A stretch of DNA of 64,000 bases from an uncultured Coriobacteriaceae bacterium (lineage in GTDB: Bacteria > Actinomycetota > Coriobacteriia > Coriobacteriales > Coriobacteriaceae). The first letter of the stretch is position 1; each line of letters begins with the position of its first letter. The stretch covers positions 23,184 through 87,183 of the forward strand of contig CASEER010000005.1 of the NCBI GenBank assembly GCA_949287085.1. The letters run 5' to 3'. This document shows, one piece after another, positions 50,936 to 59,398 of this stretch. A model generated the notes under the pieces. That model was not told where the DNA came from. It worked only from the letters and a program-made list of their open reading frames with translations, and made no database searches. The translations under genes were made by a program, and so were the position numbers.

Positions 50936-51409
50936 CTACTTGACGGTAAGCACCGGAACGTCGACCGAGCGCAGCACGCCAAAGCTCACGCTGCCGAGCA
51001 TGCCGCGCAGCGCGCCCAGACCGCGCCGCCCCATAACCACGAGGTCGATGTTGTGGTTGTCCACATACTCGGCAATGCCCTCAACCGGGGAGCCCGAAAG
51101 CGCGGCACCGGTAACGACCTTGCACTGAGCGTTGTCGAGCGCGTCGTTAACCGCATGTTGGATCTCGTCGCGCATGCGGTGGAGCGCCGGTCCCATGATG
51201 CCGTCCGATTCGAGCTCTTCGCTGATGTTGCTGGGCGAGGCAAAGGCGTCGTTGCGCAGGGCGGGCGTGGCGAGCGGACCGGCCGTTACGATGGTCACCA
51301 CGTGAACGGTTGCCTCGGGATCATCGCCCACCATGCCAAAGGCAATGTGCAATGCGCTGAGGGCATGCTCGGATTCGTCGTAGGGTACCAGCACGTTTTT
51401 GAAGAACAT
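50936..51409 (-). CDS. uspA: Universal stress protein, UspA family
   Basis: 157 residues, single Usp domain. FKNVLVPYDESEHALSAL at the start, VMGRRGLGALRGMLGSVS (the ATP-binding G-2x-G-9x-G(S/T) motif) and VDVPVLTVK at the end. ATP-binding cytosolic stress protein. AAGGAG precedes ATG 51409; a 26-codon extension is rejected. Divergent from the dehydrogenase at 51525, with about 115 bp between them. Confidence 0.92.
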   Translation of the reverse strand: MFFKNVLVPYDESEHALSALHIAFGMVGDDPEATVHVVTIVTAGPLATPALRNDAFASPSNISEELESDGIMGPALHRMRDEIQHAVNDALDNAQCKVVTGAALSGSPVEGIAEYVDNHNIDLVVMGRRGLGALRGMLGSVSFGVLRSVDVPVLTVK

Positions 51410-51524
51410 GGCCGCTCCTTCCCTTGCAGCAAACGTTAGTGTTGTTATACCCGGCAAAGCGCGCGCGAGGAGCGTACAATTACACATTGCACCCCCGAAA
51501 CGCGATGGAAGAAACGAGGTTGCT

Positions 51525-52616
51525 ATGCGTACCGTTGATATGAGCGATTACACGGTGGGAGAGGACGCGTTTGACGCGATTCCCGAGACGTTGGCCAAGT
51601 TTGGCGCCAAGAAGATCGTCCTCGCGGGCGGCAAGCGCGCGCTGGCTGCGGCGGCCCCCGGCATTACGGCCGCGGTTGCAGACACCGACATCGTGGTGAC
51701 CGACACCATTGTATACGGCACGGATTGCACGCAGGACAACATTGACCGCCTGGTTGTGGCACCGGCGTTCCAGGAGGCCGACGTGGTGTTTGCCGTGGGC
51801 GGCGGCAAGGCCATCGACACGGTCAAGACGGCGGCCAGCGAGCTCAACAAGATCGTGTTCTCGGTGCCCACCATCTGTTCCAACTGCTCGGCGGCAACGG
51901 CCATCGCGGTTGTGTATAACAACGACGGCAGCATGAGCCATTACGCGTTTCCGCCGTGCCCGGTGCACATCTTCATCAACCCGCAGGTCATTGCCGAGGC
52001 ACCGGAGGAGTACTTCTGGGCGGGCATTGGCGACGCGCTCTCCAAGCAGCCCGAGGTGGAGTACGCCACCTCGAAGGACGAGCTCGACGTGACCGCTGAG
52101 CTGGGTCTTTCGCTCGCGCGCACCTGCTCCGAGCCGCTCTTCCGCTGGGGCGAGCAGGGCTTGGCCGACGTGCGGGCCAACCACTCGAGCGAAGCCGTGA
52201 AGCGCATCGCGCTCGACATCGTGATCAACACCGGCTATGTGTCGAACCTCACCAACCAGCCGGATTTTTACTACAACTCCTGCGTGGCGCACGCGTTCTA
52301 CAACGGCTCGACGGGCGTGGTGCGCGAGGGCACCTTCCTGCACGGCCAGGTCGTGTCGTTTGGCGTGCTCGTGCTGTTTGCCTACGCGGGCGATGAGGAG
52401 AACCTGCACCGTTACGCCGAGTTTAACAAGAAGCTGGGCCTGCCCGTAACGCTCGCTGAGATTAACCTGGACGAGAGCAACCTGCCTGACCTGCAAAAGT
52501 TTGCCGAGAACACCAACGAGTGGAAGCAGCAGAAGCCCGAGCCCATGGATGCGGAGCGCTTTATCGAGGCCATCAAGACCGCGGATGCGTTTGGCAGGAC
52601 GCTGCTTGCCGAGTAG
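51525..52616 (+). CDS. Glycerol dehydrogenase-like Fe/Zn alcohol dehydrogenase
   Basis: 363 residues. AVGGGKAIDTVKTAA binds NAD; metal ligands are expected in GIGDALSK (Asp), CVAHAFYNG (His) and FLHGQVVSFG (His). Length and motifs fit GldA-type dehydrogenases, which convert glycerol to dihydroxyacetone. ATG 51525 follows a weak CGAGG; longer frames overlap the uspA promoter and are rejected. Relatives act on hydroxyacetone or other small polyols, so the substrate is open. Monocistronic with its own terminator. Confidence 0.85.
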   Translation: MRTVDMSDYTVGEDAFDAIPETLAKFGAKKIVLAGGKRALAAAAPGITAAVADTDIVVTDTIVYGTDCTQDNIDRLVVAPAFQEADVVFAVGGGKAIDTVKTAASELNKIVFSVPTICSNCSAATAIAVVYNNDGSMSHYAFPPCPVHIFINPQVIAEAPEEYFWAGIGDALSKQPEVEYATSKDELDVTAELGLSLARTCSEPLFRWGEQGLADVRANHSSEAVKRIALDIVINTGYVSNLTNQPDFYYNSCVAHAFYNGSTGVVREGTFLHGQVVSFGVLVLFAYAGDEENLHRYAEFNKKLGLPVTLAEINLDESNLPDLQKFAENTNEWKQQKPEPMDAERFIEAIKTADAFGRTLLAE

Positions 52617-52665
52617 CGGCGCTCGCTGATGGACGCCCAGCGCCTCGATTGTTCTATGCGTGTTT

Positions 52666-52709
52666 GACCGGGCCGTGCGATGGCAAAAGTGCGGCCCGGT
52701 CGCGTTTTG
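52666..52709 (+). terminator. Terminator after the dehydrogenase
   Basis: GACCGGGCCG (52666-52675) / CGGCCCGGTC (52692-52701), then GCGTTTTG. Confidence 0.88.
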
Positions 52710-52820
52710 CGTGGGCGTTGGGCCCCCGTGCGTATGACCCAGCTGCTTGCTGCACGGCCGTTGGCCCCCGGTGCCTATGGCTCTGGCGCGTGCTGTACAG
52801 CCGTTTTGGCTCGGTCGTTT

Positions 52821-52848
52821 TTGTGACGGCGCGGGTACGTGCTATGAT
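52821..52848 (+). promoter_or_regulatory. MFS gene promoter
   Basis: TTGTGA (52821-52826), 16-bp spacer, TATGAT (52843-52848) with TGC extension. Leader about 120 bases. Confidence 0.65.
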
Positions 52849-52977
52849 GCTGGGGCCGATCGCGGTGCGGTTGCCAGGGGCCCGCCCGTACGCGATATGC
52901 GCTCGGCTGCGCTGGCTGCCGGGGAGGCGCGCTCTCAGGCGCGTGGATGTGTCCGCGTCTGCCGAGGGGGTTTGCGC

Positions 52978-54591
52978 ATGAATCGAATCAATACCACACA
53001 AACCAATACGAGTCCTGTTGGGGCTGCCGAGCAGGGGGAACTTGCGGGCGTGCGCACCGCTGAGACTGCCGAGCAGGGAGAGCCCACGGCCCAGCGACTC
53101 GCAGCCAACGCCGGGCGCCCCGCCGCCAACGCCGGACGACCCGCCGCCAACGCCGGACGACCCGCCGCCAACAAGTGGATCGTGCTCTTTACCGTGGTGG
53201 CCATGACGTTCATGTCGACGCTTGACAGCAGCATCGTGAACGTGGCCCTGCCCGCCATGCAGCGCGAGTTGGGCGTGGGCGCGGCCGATATCCAGTGGGT
53301 GTCGAGCGTCTACCTGCTCGTCTGCTGCGTAACGGTGCTCGTTTTTGGCCGTCTGGGCGACCTGTTTGGTAAAGTGAGCTTTTTCCAGATGGGCGTTGCG
53401 TTGTTTACGGTGGGGTCGGCGCTGTGCGGACTTGCCCTGTCGCTGCCGGTGCTCATTGCGGCGCGCGTGGTGCAGGCGCTCGGCGCGGCCAGCGCCACGG
53501 CCAACAACATGGGCATCGTAACCGAGGCGTTTCCGTCCAGCCAGCGTGGTCAGGCGTTGGGCATTACCTCGACGTTCGTGTCGCTCGGCCTGATGTGCGG
53601 CCCTACCATCGGCGGCATGCTTATTGCGGTGTACCCGTGGGAGTCGATCTTTTTGATCAACGTGCCCGTGGGCATCGTCGCGTTTCTCGCGGGGCTGCGG
53701 ACGCTCCCGCGCGACCTGCCGCGCCATGCAGGTACGGGGTCCGCACCGCGCTTTGACCTCGCCGGATCGCTGCTGCTGGCCCCGGCCATCTTCTTCATCT
53801 TCTTCTCGCTCACCAATCTGGCAACCGCGGTAACGCCGCTGCTGCTTGGTCTGCTTGCGGCAGGCATCGTGCTGCTGGTGGCGTTTGTTGCGGTGGAGCA
53901 TCGTGTTGCGGCCCCGCTCGTGCGGCTCGACCTCTTTGGCAACGCCGCGTTTTCGGCCAATCTCGCCGCCATGCTGCTCTGCTTCTTGGCGGTGGGGGCC
54001 ACGGAATACCTGCTGCCGTTTTTCCTGCAAGATGCCTGCGGCTATGCGTCAAACGTGGCTGGGTTCATCTTGACCGCCATCCCGCTTGGCATGGCCGTGA
54101 TGGGGCCGCTCGGCGGGGCGCTGTCGGACCGCATCGGCAGCTTTTGGCCGTGCCTGGTGGGGCTCGTGGTGTATGCGGTGGGCATCTGGATCGTAGGCGG
54201 GCTGTCTACCAGCACCGACGTGGTGGTTCTTGTGGCGCTCATTGCGGCAATGGCGGCTGGTACGGGCTTGTTTCAATCGCCCAACAACGCGCTGGTTATG
54301 GGGTCGGTTGAGACCCAGGACCTAGGATTTGCCGGGAGCCTGGTATCGCTCGTGCGCTATATGGGCATGTCTGCCGGCGTGACGGGCGGCACCGTGCTGC
54401 TGTATGGGCGGATGAGCGCCGTGGCGGGCCGCGCGGTGACCGGCTACGTTGAGGGCCAGCCGGAGCTCTTCTTGGCCGGGTTCTCGTTTACGTTTGACGT
54501 GCTTGCGGCGTTAACGCTGCTTGGCGCCGTATTGCTCGTGGTGGGCGCCGTAGTAAAGCGCCGGGCGCAGGTCGCGCGCGAACGTCGGTAA
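52978..54591 (+). CDS. DHA2-family MFS multidrug exporter
   Basis: 537 residues, about 14 membrane helices beginning at residue 67 (KWIVLFTVVAMTFMSTLDSSIVNVALP, EmrB/QacA motif D1). Motif A GRLGDLFGK follows helix 2 and motif C-like GPTIGGML follows in helix 5. A proton-driven drug efflux role is expected. The 66-residue cytosolic N-terminus is unusually long and contains three AANAGRP repeats encoded by 21-bp tandem units. ATG 52978 follows GAGGGGG; upstream ATG frames are low-complexity. No TetR/MarR gene is adjacent. Confidence 0.88.
   Translation: MNRINTTQTNTSPVGAAEQGELAGVRTAETAEQGEPTAQRLAANAGRPAANAGRPAANAGRPAANKWIVLFTVVAMTFMSTLDSSIVNVALPAMQRELGVGAADIQWVSSVYLLVCCVTVLVFGRLGDLFGKVSFFQMGVALFTVGSALCGLALSLPVLIAARVVQALGAASATANNMGIVTEAFPSSQRGQALGITSTFVSLGLMCGPTIGGMLIAVYPWESIFLINVPVGIVAFLAGLRTLPRDLPRHAGTGSAPRFDLAGSLLLAPAIFFIFFSLTNLATAVTPLLLGLLAAGIVLLVAFVAVEHRVAAPLVRLDLFGNAAFSANLAAMLLCFLAVGATEYLLPFFLQDACGYASNVAGFILTAIPLGMAVMGPLGGALSDRIGSFWPCLVGLVVYAVGIWIVGGLSTSTDVVVLVALIAAMAAGTGLFQSPNNALVMGSVETQDLGFAGSLVSLVRYMGMSAGVTGGTVLLYGRMSAVAGRAVTGYVEGQPELFLAGFSFTFDVLAALTLLGAVLLVVGAVVKRRAQVARERR
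53101..53172 (+). repeat. In-frame 21-bp tandem repeat in the MFS gene
   Basis: Three 21-bp units and a 9-bp partial; units two and three are identical. Copy changes would add or remove AANAGRP without shifting the frame. Confidence 0.85.
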
Positions 54592-54838
54592 AACCCTGTT
54601 CGCCGATTTCTTGCCCAGAAGGACGCCCCGCATTTCGTCTTATGCGCTCGCATCCCGTCTTCTGCACCCGTATCCAGCGCACATCCTGCGTGAACGCTCG
54701 CCTGCCGCACGCAGATGTGCGCGGCTGCGCTACAATACGTCGCGTTGAATCGCTGAATTACGGACATCGCAACGCAGCCGGCAGCCCGCGCGCTCGGCGC
54801 CGCAGGCCAGGGCCGGCTGCACGCAGCTAGGGGATGCC

Positions 54839-56452
54839 ATGTCAAATCTCGCCGACGAAATCGCCTCGCGGCGCACCTTCGCCATCATCTCGCACCCGGA
54901 CGCGGGCAAGACCACGCTGACCGAGAAGCTCCTGCTCTACACCGGCACCATCCAGGCAGCCGGCTCGGTCAAGGGCAAGTCGAGCGCCAAGCACGCGGTC
55001 TCCGACTGGATGGAGATCGAGAAGCAGCGCGGCATCTCGGTCACCTCGTCGGTGCTGCAGTTCACCTACAACGGGTGCTGCGTTAACATCCTCGACACCC
55101 CCGGTCACCAGGACTTCTCGGAAGACACCTACCGCACGCTCATGGCCGCCGACGCCGCGGTCATGGTCATCGACGGCGCCAAGGGCGTCGAGGCGCAGAC
55201 CGTCAAGCTCTTCAAGGTCTGCGCGCTGCGCGGCATCCCCATCTTCACGTTTATCAACAAGCTCGACCGCGAGACGCGCGACCCCTTTGACCTTTTGGAC
55301 GAGATCGAGACGGTGCTCGGCATCTCGACCTACCCCATGAACTGGCCCATCGGCTGCGGCCAGAACTTCCGCGGCGTGTTCGACCGCGCGAGCCGCCACG
55401 TGCTCGCGTTCGAGGGCGACGGCCGCGCCAACGCCACCAAGAAGGTCGCGGAGATCGAGGCCACCCTCGGCGACCCGGCGCTTGACGAGCTCATCGGGGC
55501 TCAGAACCACCGCAATCTCATGGACGACATCGAGCTTCTGGACGGCGCGGCCGATGAGTTCGATCTCGAAGCGGTGCGCGCGGGCAAGCTGAGCCCCGTG
55601 TTCTTTGGCTCGGCGCTCACCAACTTTGGCGTGGAGCCGTTTCTCAAGGACTTCCTGCGCCTGGCTCCTGCGCCCGGCCCGCACAAGGACGCGCTCTCGG
55701 GCGAGCCGGTGGATCCGGTGAAGGACGCGTTCAGCGGCTTCGTCTTCAAGATCCAGGCCAACATGGACAAGAACCATCGCGACCGCATTGCGTTCGTGCG
55801 CATCTGCTCGGGCAAGTTCGAGCGCGGCATGGAGGCCTACCACATGCAGGGCGGCCGCAAGCTCAAGCTCGCCACGGGCACGGCCATGATGGCCGACGAC
55901 CGCGCCATCGTGGACGAGGCGTACGCGGGCGACATCGTGGGCCTCTTTGACCCAGGCATCTTTTCTATTGGCGACACCCTTTGCACGGGCAAGCGCCGCG
56001 TGCAGTTTGCGGGCATCCCCACGTTCGCGCCGGAGCATTTTGCGCGCATCAGCCAGGTGGACACCATGAAGCGCAAGCAGTTTGTGAAGGGCATGGAGGA
56101 GCTCGCGCAGGAGGGCGCCGTGCAGATCTTCCGCGAGCTCGGCGCCGGCATGGAGAGCGTGATCGTGGGCGTGGTGGGCGTGCTGCAGTTCGACGTGCTC
56201 GAGCAGCGCTTAAAGGCCGAGTATCACGTTGAGGTGCGCCGCCAGCCGCTCGGCTACACGGACATTCGCTGGATTGCCAACGATTCGAGCGAGGTGGATG
56301 TAAAGACGCTCGACCTCACGCGCGACACCCTGCGCGTCGAGGACATGCGCGGCAACAAGCTGCTGCTGTTCACGAGCCCGTGGAACGTGGACTGGGCGCT
56401 CGAGCACAACAGCGCGCTCAAGCTCTCCGAGTTTGGCAACGTAACGTTCTAG
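54839..56452 (+). CDS. prfC: Peptide chain release factor 3
   Basis: 537 residues, a translational GTPase. G1 SHPDAGKTTLTEKLL, switch region GISVTSSV, G3 DTPGHQDFSEDTYR and G4 NKLD are intact; domain III contains the RF3-type QFxxxRxxAEY variant (QRLKAEYHVE). Removes RF1/RF2 from the ribosome after peptide release. AGGGG precedes ATG 54839; a TACAAT -10 at 54730-54735 may drive it. Confidence 0.95.
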   Translation: MSNLADEIASRRTFAIISHPDAGKTTLTEKLLLYTGTIQAAGSVKGKSSAKHAVSDWMEIEKQRGISVTSSVLQFTYNGCCVNILDTPGHQDFSEDTYRTLMAADAAVMVIDGAKGVEAQTVKLFKVCALRGIPIFTFINKLDRETRDPFDLLDEIETVLGISTYPMNWPIGCGQNFRGVFDRASRHVLAFEGDGRANATKKVAEIEATLGDPALDELIGAQNHRNLMDDIELLDGAADEFDLEAVRAGKLSPVFFGSALTNFGVEPFLKDFLRLAPAPGPHKDALSGEPVDPVKDAFSGFVFKIQANMDKNHRDRIAFVRICSGKFERGMEAYHMQGGRKLKLATGTAMMADDRAIVDEAYAGDIVGLFDPGIFSIGDTLCTGKRRVQFAGIPTFAPEHFARISQVDTMKRKQFVKGMEELAQEGAVQIFRELGAGMESVIVGVVGVLQFDVLEQRLKAEYHVEVRRQPLGYTDIRWIANDSSEVDVKTLDLTRDTLRVEDMRGNKLLLFTSPWNVDWALEHNSALKLSEFGNVTF

Positions 56453-56604
56453 GCGCTGCTCATCGGGCTGGGTGCCATCGCAGCCGCGCCTACCGGCCGT
56501 GCCCATGAAGGCAACGGTGGGCGCGGGCGGCGTGCTCATCAGGCCGGGCTTCATCGCGGTCGTGTCGCTACGTCAACGATGGCCGCGGGCGATGAACGTT
56601 AGGT

Positions 56605-57243
56605 TTACGCCATGCCCGGGAAGCCCGTCTGGCGGAGGGCTTCGTACAGCACGATCGCGGCAGCATTGGAGAGGTTGAGCGCGCTGATGCGGTAATCAGT
56701 GGGGTCAATGAAGTTGCCGCAGATGTCTTGCTGGCGCAGAGCGGCATGCCCGCATGGGTCCGTGGCCTCCCGGGCGGGCTCGTAGCCGGCGTCGGCGAGT
56801 TCGTCGGTGCGGTGCGCCCACGCCGTGCGGTTGGTGAGGGTGGCTTTGTCCGGCAGCATGGGGATGCGCTCGCAACTTGTGGCGTAGCGCGCGAGCAGCT
56901 CCTCGGGGATGCCGGAGCTTTCCTTGCCGAGCACGAGGTAATCGCCGTCGCGGTAGGTGCTCTGGGCATACGTGCGGCGCGCCTTCTTGGTAAGCAGGTG
57001 CAGCCGGGGCTCGGCGCCTTGCGCGGCAAGGTCGTTACGTGCGCAGAACGCGTCCCAGCCGGGGTAGGTTGCCAGATCGAGGTTCTCCCAATAGCCCAGC
57101 CCCGCCCGGCGCAGCGCGCGCTCGTCAAGCGAGAAGCCTAGCGGCTCGATAAGGTGCAGCTTGGTGCCTGTGACCACGCACGTGCGGCCGATGTTGCCCG
57201 TATTGGCGGGGATCTCTGGTTCAAAAAGCACAAGGTTGAGCAT
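56605..57243 (-). CDS. trmL: tRNA (cytidine/uridine-34-2'-O)-methyltransferase TrmL
   Basis: 212 residues, SPOUT fold. LFEPEIPANTGNIGRTC, HLIEPLGFSLDERALRRAGL, VLGKESSGIPEELL and ALNLSNAAAIVLYEALRQ are the TrmL motifs; the last forms the trefoil knot that binds AdoMet. It is longer than E. coli TrmL (157) because of an insertion of about 45 residues before the knot helix (around 150-190, NRTAWAHRTDELADAGYEP). ATG 57243 follows AAAGG. The frame is open far upstream inside the divergent CorA gene; that extension is not coding. Confidence 0.88.
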   Translation of the reverse strand: MLNLVLFEPEIPANTGNIGRTCVVTGTKLHLIEPLGFSLDERALRRAGLGYWENLDLATYPGWDAFCARNDLAAQGAEPRLHLLTKKARRTYAQSTYRDGDYLVLGKESSGIPEELLARYATSCERIPMLPDKATLTNRTAWAHRTDELADAGYEPAREATDPCGHAALRQQDICGNFIDPTDYRISALNLSNAAAIVLYEALRQTGFPGMA

Positions 57244-57324
57244 GATGGCCTTTCGGGAACGTGCGCCGGTCGCCGTGTGGCATGCGGGCGGGCTGGGTAT
57301 CTTCTCGCATAGTATTATTGCCGA

Positions 57325-58350
57325 ATGTGCGAGGCGAGGCGCGAGATGTGTTGCATGTGGGAGCTTGTTGACGGGGCCTTGGTTGCGCGCGGCCCGGGTG
57401 CGGGAAACCAGGATGCGGGCGCGGTGGCCGGGGTGAAGGATGGCGGCACGCCGGTTGTGCTCGTGACCGGGGCCGCGCGTGCCCTCGCGGACCCCGATGC
57501 CGCGGGCATGCCGCTCGGTCATGCCGCGCGCAGCCTGCTTGCGCAATTGCCTCATGCGGAGCTCTCGCTTGTCGAGCGCGTGGGCGACGCCGTGGTGGGC
57601 ATGGTGGTGGCGCCGGCGGGTGAGCGCCTGCCGCGCAAGCAGGGAAGGTTTGGCTTCGTGCTTGAAGGGGCGCGTTTGGCGCTCCTCGATGACGGTCAGC
57701 TCTGCGCGGGGCTCATCGACCAGCTTGTTGCCGAGGCGGTTCCCGCGCCTACTTCGGCGGCGGTGCTCTGCGCGATGATTCGCTTGCTGCTGCGTGAGCA
57801 CCCAGCCACCCTCTCGCTCGTGCGCGAGGACTTCGAGCGCTTTGAGGAGCAGATCCTTGAGGGGCGCGAGCGCATCGACCGCGGCGCCATGATGGCCGAC
57901 GCGCGCCGGCTTTTGGGGTTCGATGCGTTTTACCAGGGGCTCTCCGACCTTGCCGATGCGCTCTCGGAAGATGAGGGCCTGCTGGCGCCTGCCGACCGCG
58001 AGCGGTTTGCCGCGCTCTCGCGTCAGCTCGACCGGCTTGGCACGCGGCTTGAATCGCTCCAAGACTACAGCTTGCAGGTGCATAGCCTCTACCAGGAAAG
58101 CATCGATGTTCGCCAGAACAACGTTATGCAGTGGCTCACCGTGGTGGCAACCATTGCGCTGCCGCTCACGTTCATCACCGGCTGGTTTGGCATGAATTTT
58201 CACAACATGCTGCTCATCAACGTGCCGTGGGGCTATGCCGTTGCCGCGGTGCTGTGCATTGCGGTCGTGGTTGCCGAGGTGGTGTTTTTCCATCGGCGCG
58301 GATGGCTGCGCTTTGGCGGGCATTCGTCTAGCGATGCACGGAAGAAATAG
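57325..58350 (+). CDS. CorA-like Mg2+/divalent cation transporter
   Basis: 341 residues from ATG 57325. A cytosolic N-terminal alpha/beta domain and long helix are followed by two C-terminal membrane helices (about 273-293 and 303-325), with the pore signature GMNF between them (GWFGMNFHNM). CorA forms pentameric channels. Start is uncertain: 57325 sits about seven bases after a TATTAT -10 (57313-57318), allowing a leaderless message, while ATG 57346 has a GGCGAGGCG site. Divergent from trmL by about 80 bp. Confidence 0.85.
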   Translation: MCEARREMCCMWELVDGALVARGPGAGNQDAGAVAGVKDGGTPVVLVTGAARALADPDAAGMPLGHAARSLLAQLPHAELSLVERVGDAVVGMVVAPAGERLPRKQGRFGFVLEGARLALLDDGQLCAGLIDQLVAEAVPAPTSAAVLCAMIRLLLREHPATLSLVREDFERFEEQILEGRERIDRGAMMADARRLLGFDAFYQGLSDLADALSEDEGLLAPADRERFAALSRQLDRLGTRLESLQDYSLQVHSLYQESIDVRQNNVMQWLTVVATIALPLTFITGWFGMNFHNMLLINVPWGYAVAAVLCIAVVVAEVVFFHRRGWLRFGGHSSSDARKK

Positions 58351-58543
58351 GCCGAAGGACGGCGCCGTTTGGGAGCGGCTGGAAGCTGTGAGAGGCCAAA
58401 GAAGGGTCGTGGGACCACCGCTGTGCTCCGGAGGGCCGTGCGCTTTGACCGCTGGGCGGTCTCGTAAAGATTGCCGCGCGATTTGGGGTGGAGGGCTAGT
58501 AAACTGATGACTATCATTGGTCATCGACGAAGGAGAAAGACAT

Positions 58544-59083
58544 ATGGGTCTCTTCGACAGGTTTAAGAAGGCTGTTTCTGCCGAGCCGGCTGCTCCCGCT
58601 CAGCCCGCTGCCATTGCGGCTCAGAGCTCGGACACCGTGCTGTGCGCTCCCGTGACGGGCAAGGTCATCAAGATGACCGATGTGCCCGATCCCGTGTTTA
58701 GCGGCGAGGTGCTTGGCAAGGGCTGCGCCGTGTGGCCGTCGACCGACGTGGTGTATGCGCCGGTTACGGGCGAGGTCACGGTTACCATGGGCCACGCCGT
58801 GGGCATGAAGAGCGATAGCGGCATCGAGGTGCTCGTGCACGTGGGCGTGGACACCGTCGACATGCAGGGCAAGGGCTTCACGGGCTTTGTGAAGCAGGGC
58901 GACCACGTGCAGGCGGGCGCGCCCCTGCTCAAGATCGATCGCGACGCCATCGCGGCCGCCGGCCACCCCGACTGCGTGGTGCTCGCCGTGTCCAACACGG
59001 CTGAGTACAGCGACGTGGCGCTGAAGGTCGATGCCGAGTCCCCGGTCGAGGCCGGTGCTCCCGTGCTCGAGGTTGCTAAATAA
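58544..59083 (+). CDS. Second stand-alone PTS glucose-type EIIA
   Basis: 179 residues. An amphipathic N-terminal segment (MGLFDRFKKAV), an Ala/Pro linker (13-27), then an EIIA domain with H84 (MGHAVGM) and H99 (VLVHVG). AAGGAG precedes ATG 58544; a TAAACT -10-like box lies near 58500. Soluble phosphocarrier; partner EIIBC not in the window. It is clearly divergent from the EIIA at 21192, so the two probably serve different transporters. Confidence 0.88.
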   Translation: MGLFDRFKKAVSAEPAAPAQPAAIAAQSSDTVLCAPVTGKVIKMTDVPDPVFSGEVLGKGCAVWPSTDVVYAPVTGEVTVTMGHAVGMKSDSGIEVLVHVGVDTVDMQGKGFTGFVKQGDHVQAGAPLLKIDRDAIAAAGHPDCVVLAVSNTAEYSDVALKVDAESPVEAGAPVLEVAK

Positions 59084-59110
59084 GCTGGGCACATATCGTG
59101 CTGCTCATGT

Positions 59111-59150
59111 AAAGCGGCGCTGCAGGCACGCTACCTGCAGCGCCGCTTTT
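59111..59150 (+). terminator. EIIA gene terminator
   Basis: Perfect 16-bp stem AAAGCGGCGCTGCAGG (59111-59126) / complement (59134-59149), then TTTTGATTTT. Confidence 0.95.
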
Positions 59151-59158
59151 GATTTTCA

Positions 59159-59214
59159 ATTTGGGGACGTGTTCAAATTGACCGCTTCTGGTCAATTTGA
59201 ACCCGTCCCCAAAT
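59159..59214. repeat. GGGGACGTG-family palindrome, complete copy
   Basis: Two 25-base arms (59159-59183, 59190-59214) are reverse complements at 24 of 25 positions, with loop GCTTCT. The most intact copy of the family also seen at 161-214 and 8695-8766. Confidence 0.8.
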
Positions 59215-59366
59215 GTGCTTTTACAGAAACATGTGCACAAGCGTCCCCTACGGGAGATTTTTGCTCCAATTTTGACGTGTGTGTACATGTTTTGCGCGCG
59301 GGCGTTTGGGTGGGGAGGCGCTGCGGGGGAGTGCTGCCGGGCATTGATGCACCCGCCGCATAGGGC

Positions 59367-59398
59367 AGGTGAAATCTCCTCTGTCCTCATTTCACCTA
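59367..59398 (-). repeat. GGTGAAAT-family 32-bp palindrome, copy 2
   Basis: Read on the minus strand: TAGGTGAAATGAGGACAG then AGGAGATTTCACCT. Its first three bases are the stop codon of the ATP-grasp gene. Compare 49269-49299. Confidence 0.75.

Larger units (their letters stand above)
59084..59395. other. 312-bp gap with terminator and two dispersed repeats
   Basis: Holds the EIIA terminator (59111-59150), a GGGGACGTG palindrome (59159-59214) and a GGTGAAAT palindrome (59367-59398). The middle has no gene. Confidence 0.7.

Noticed and set aside
57244..58524. Extension of the TrmL frame to 639 residues
   Set aside because: The added part is antisense to the CorA-like gene and shows no domain; ATG 57243 has a ribosome site and the family N-terminus.
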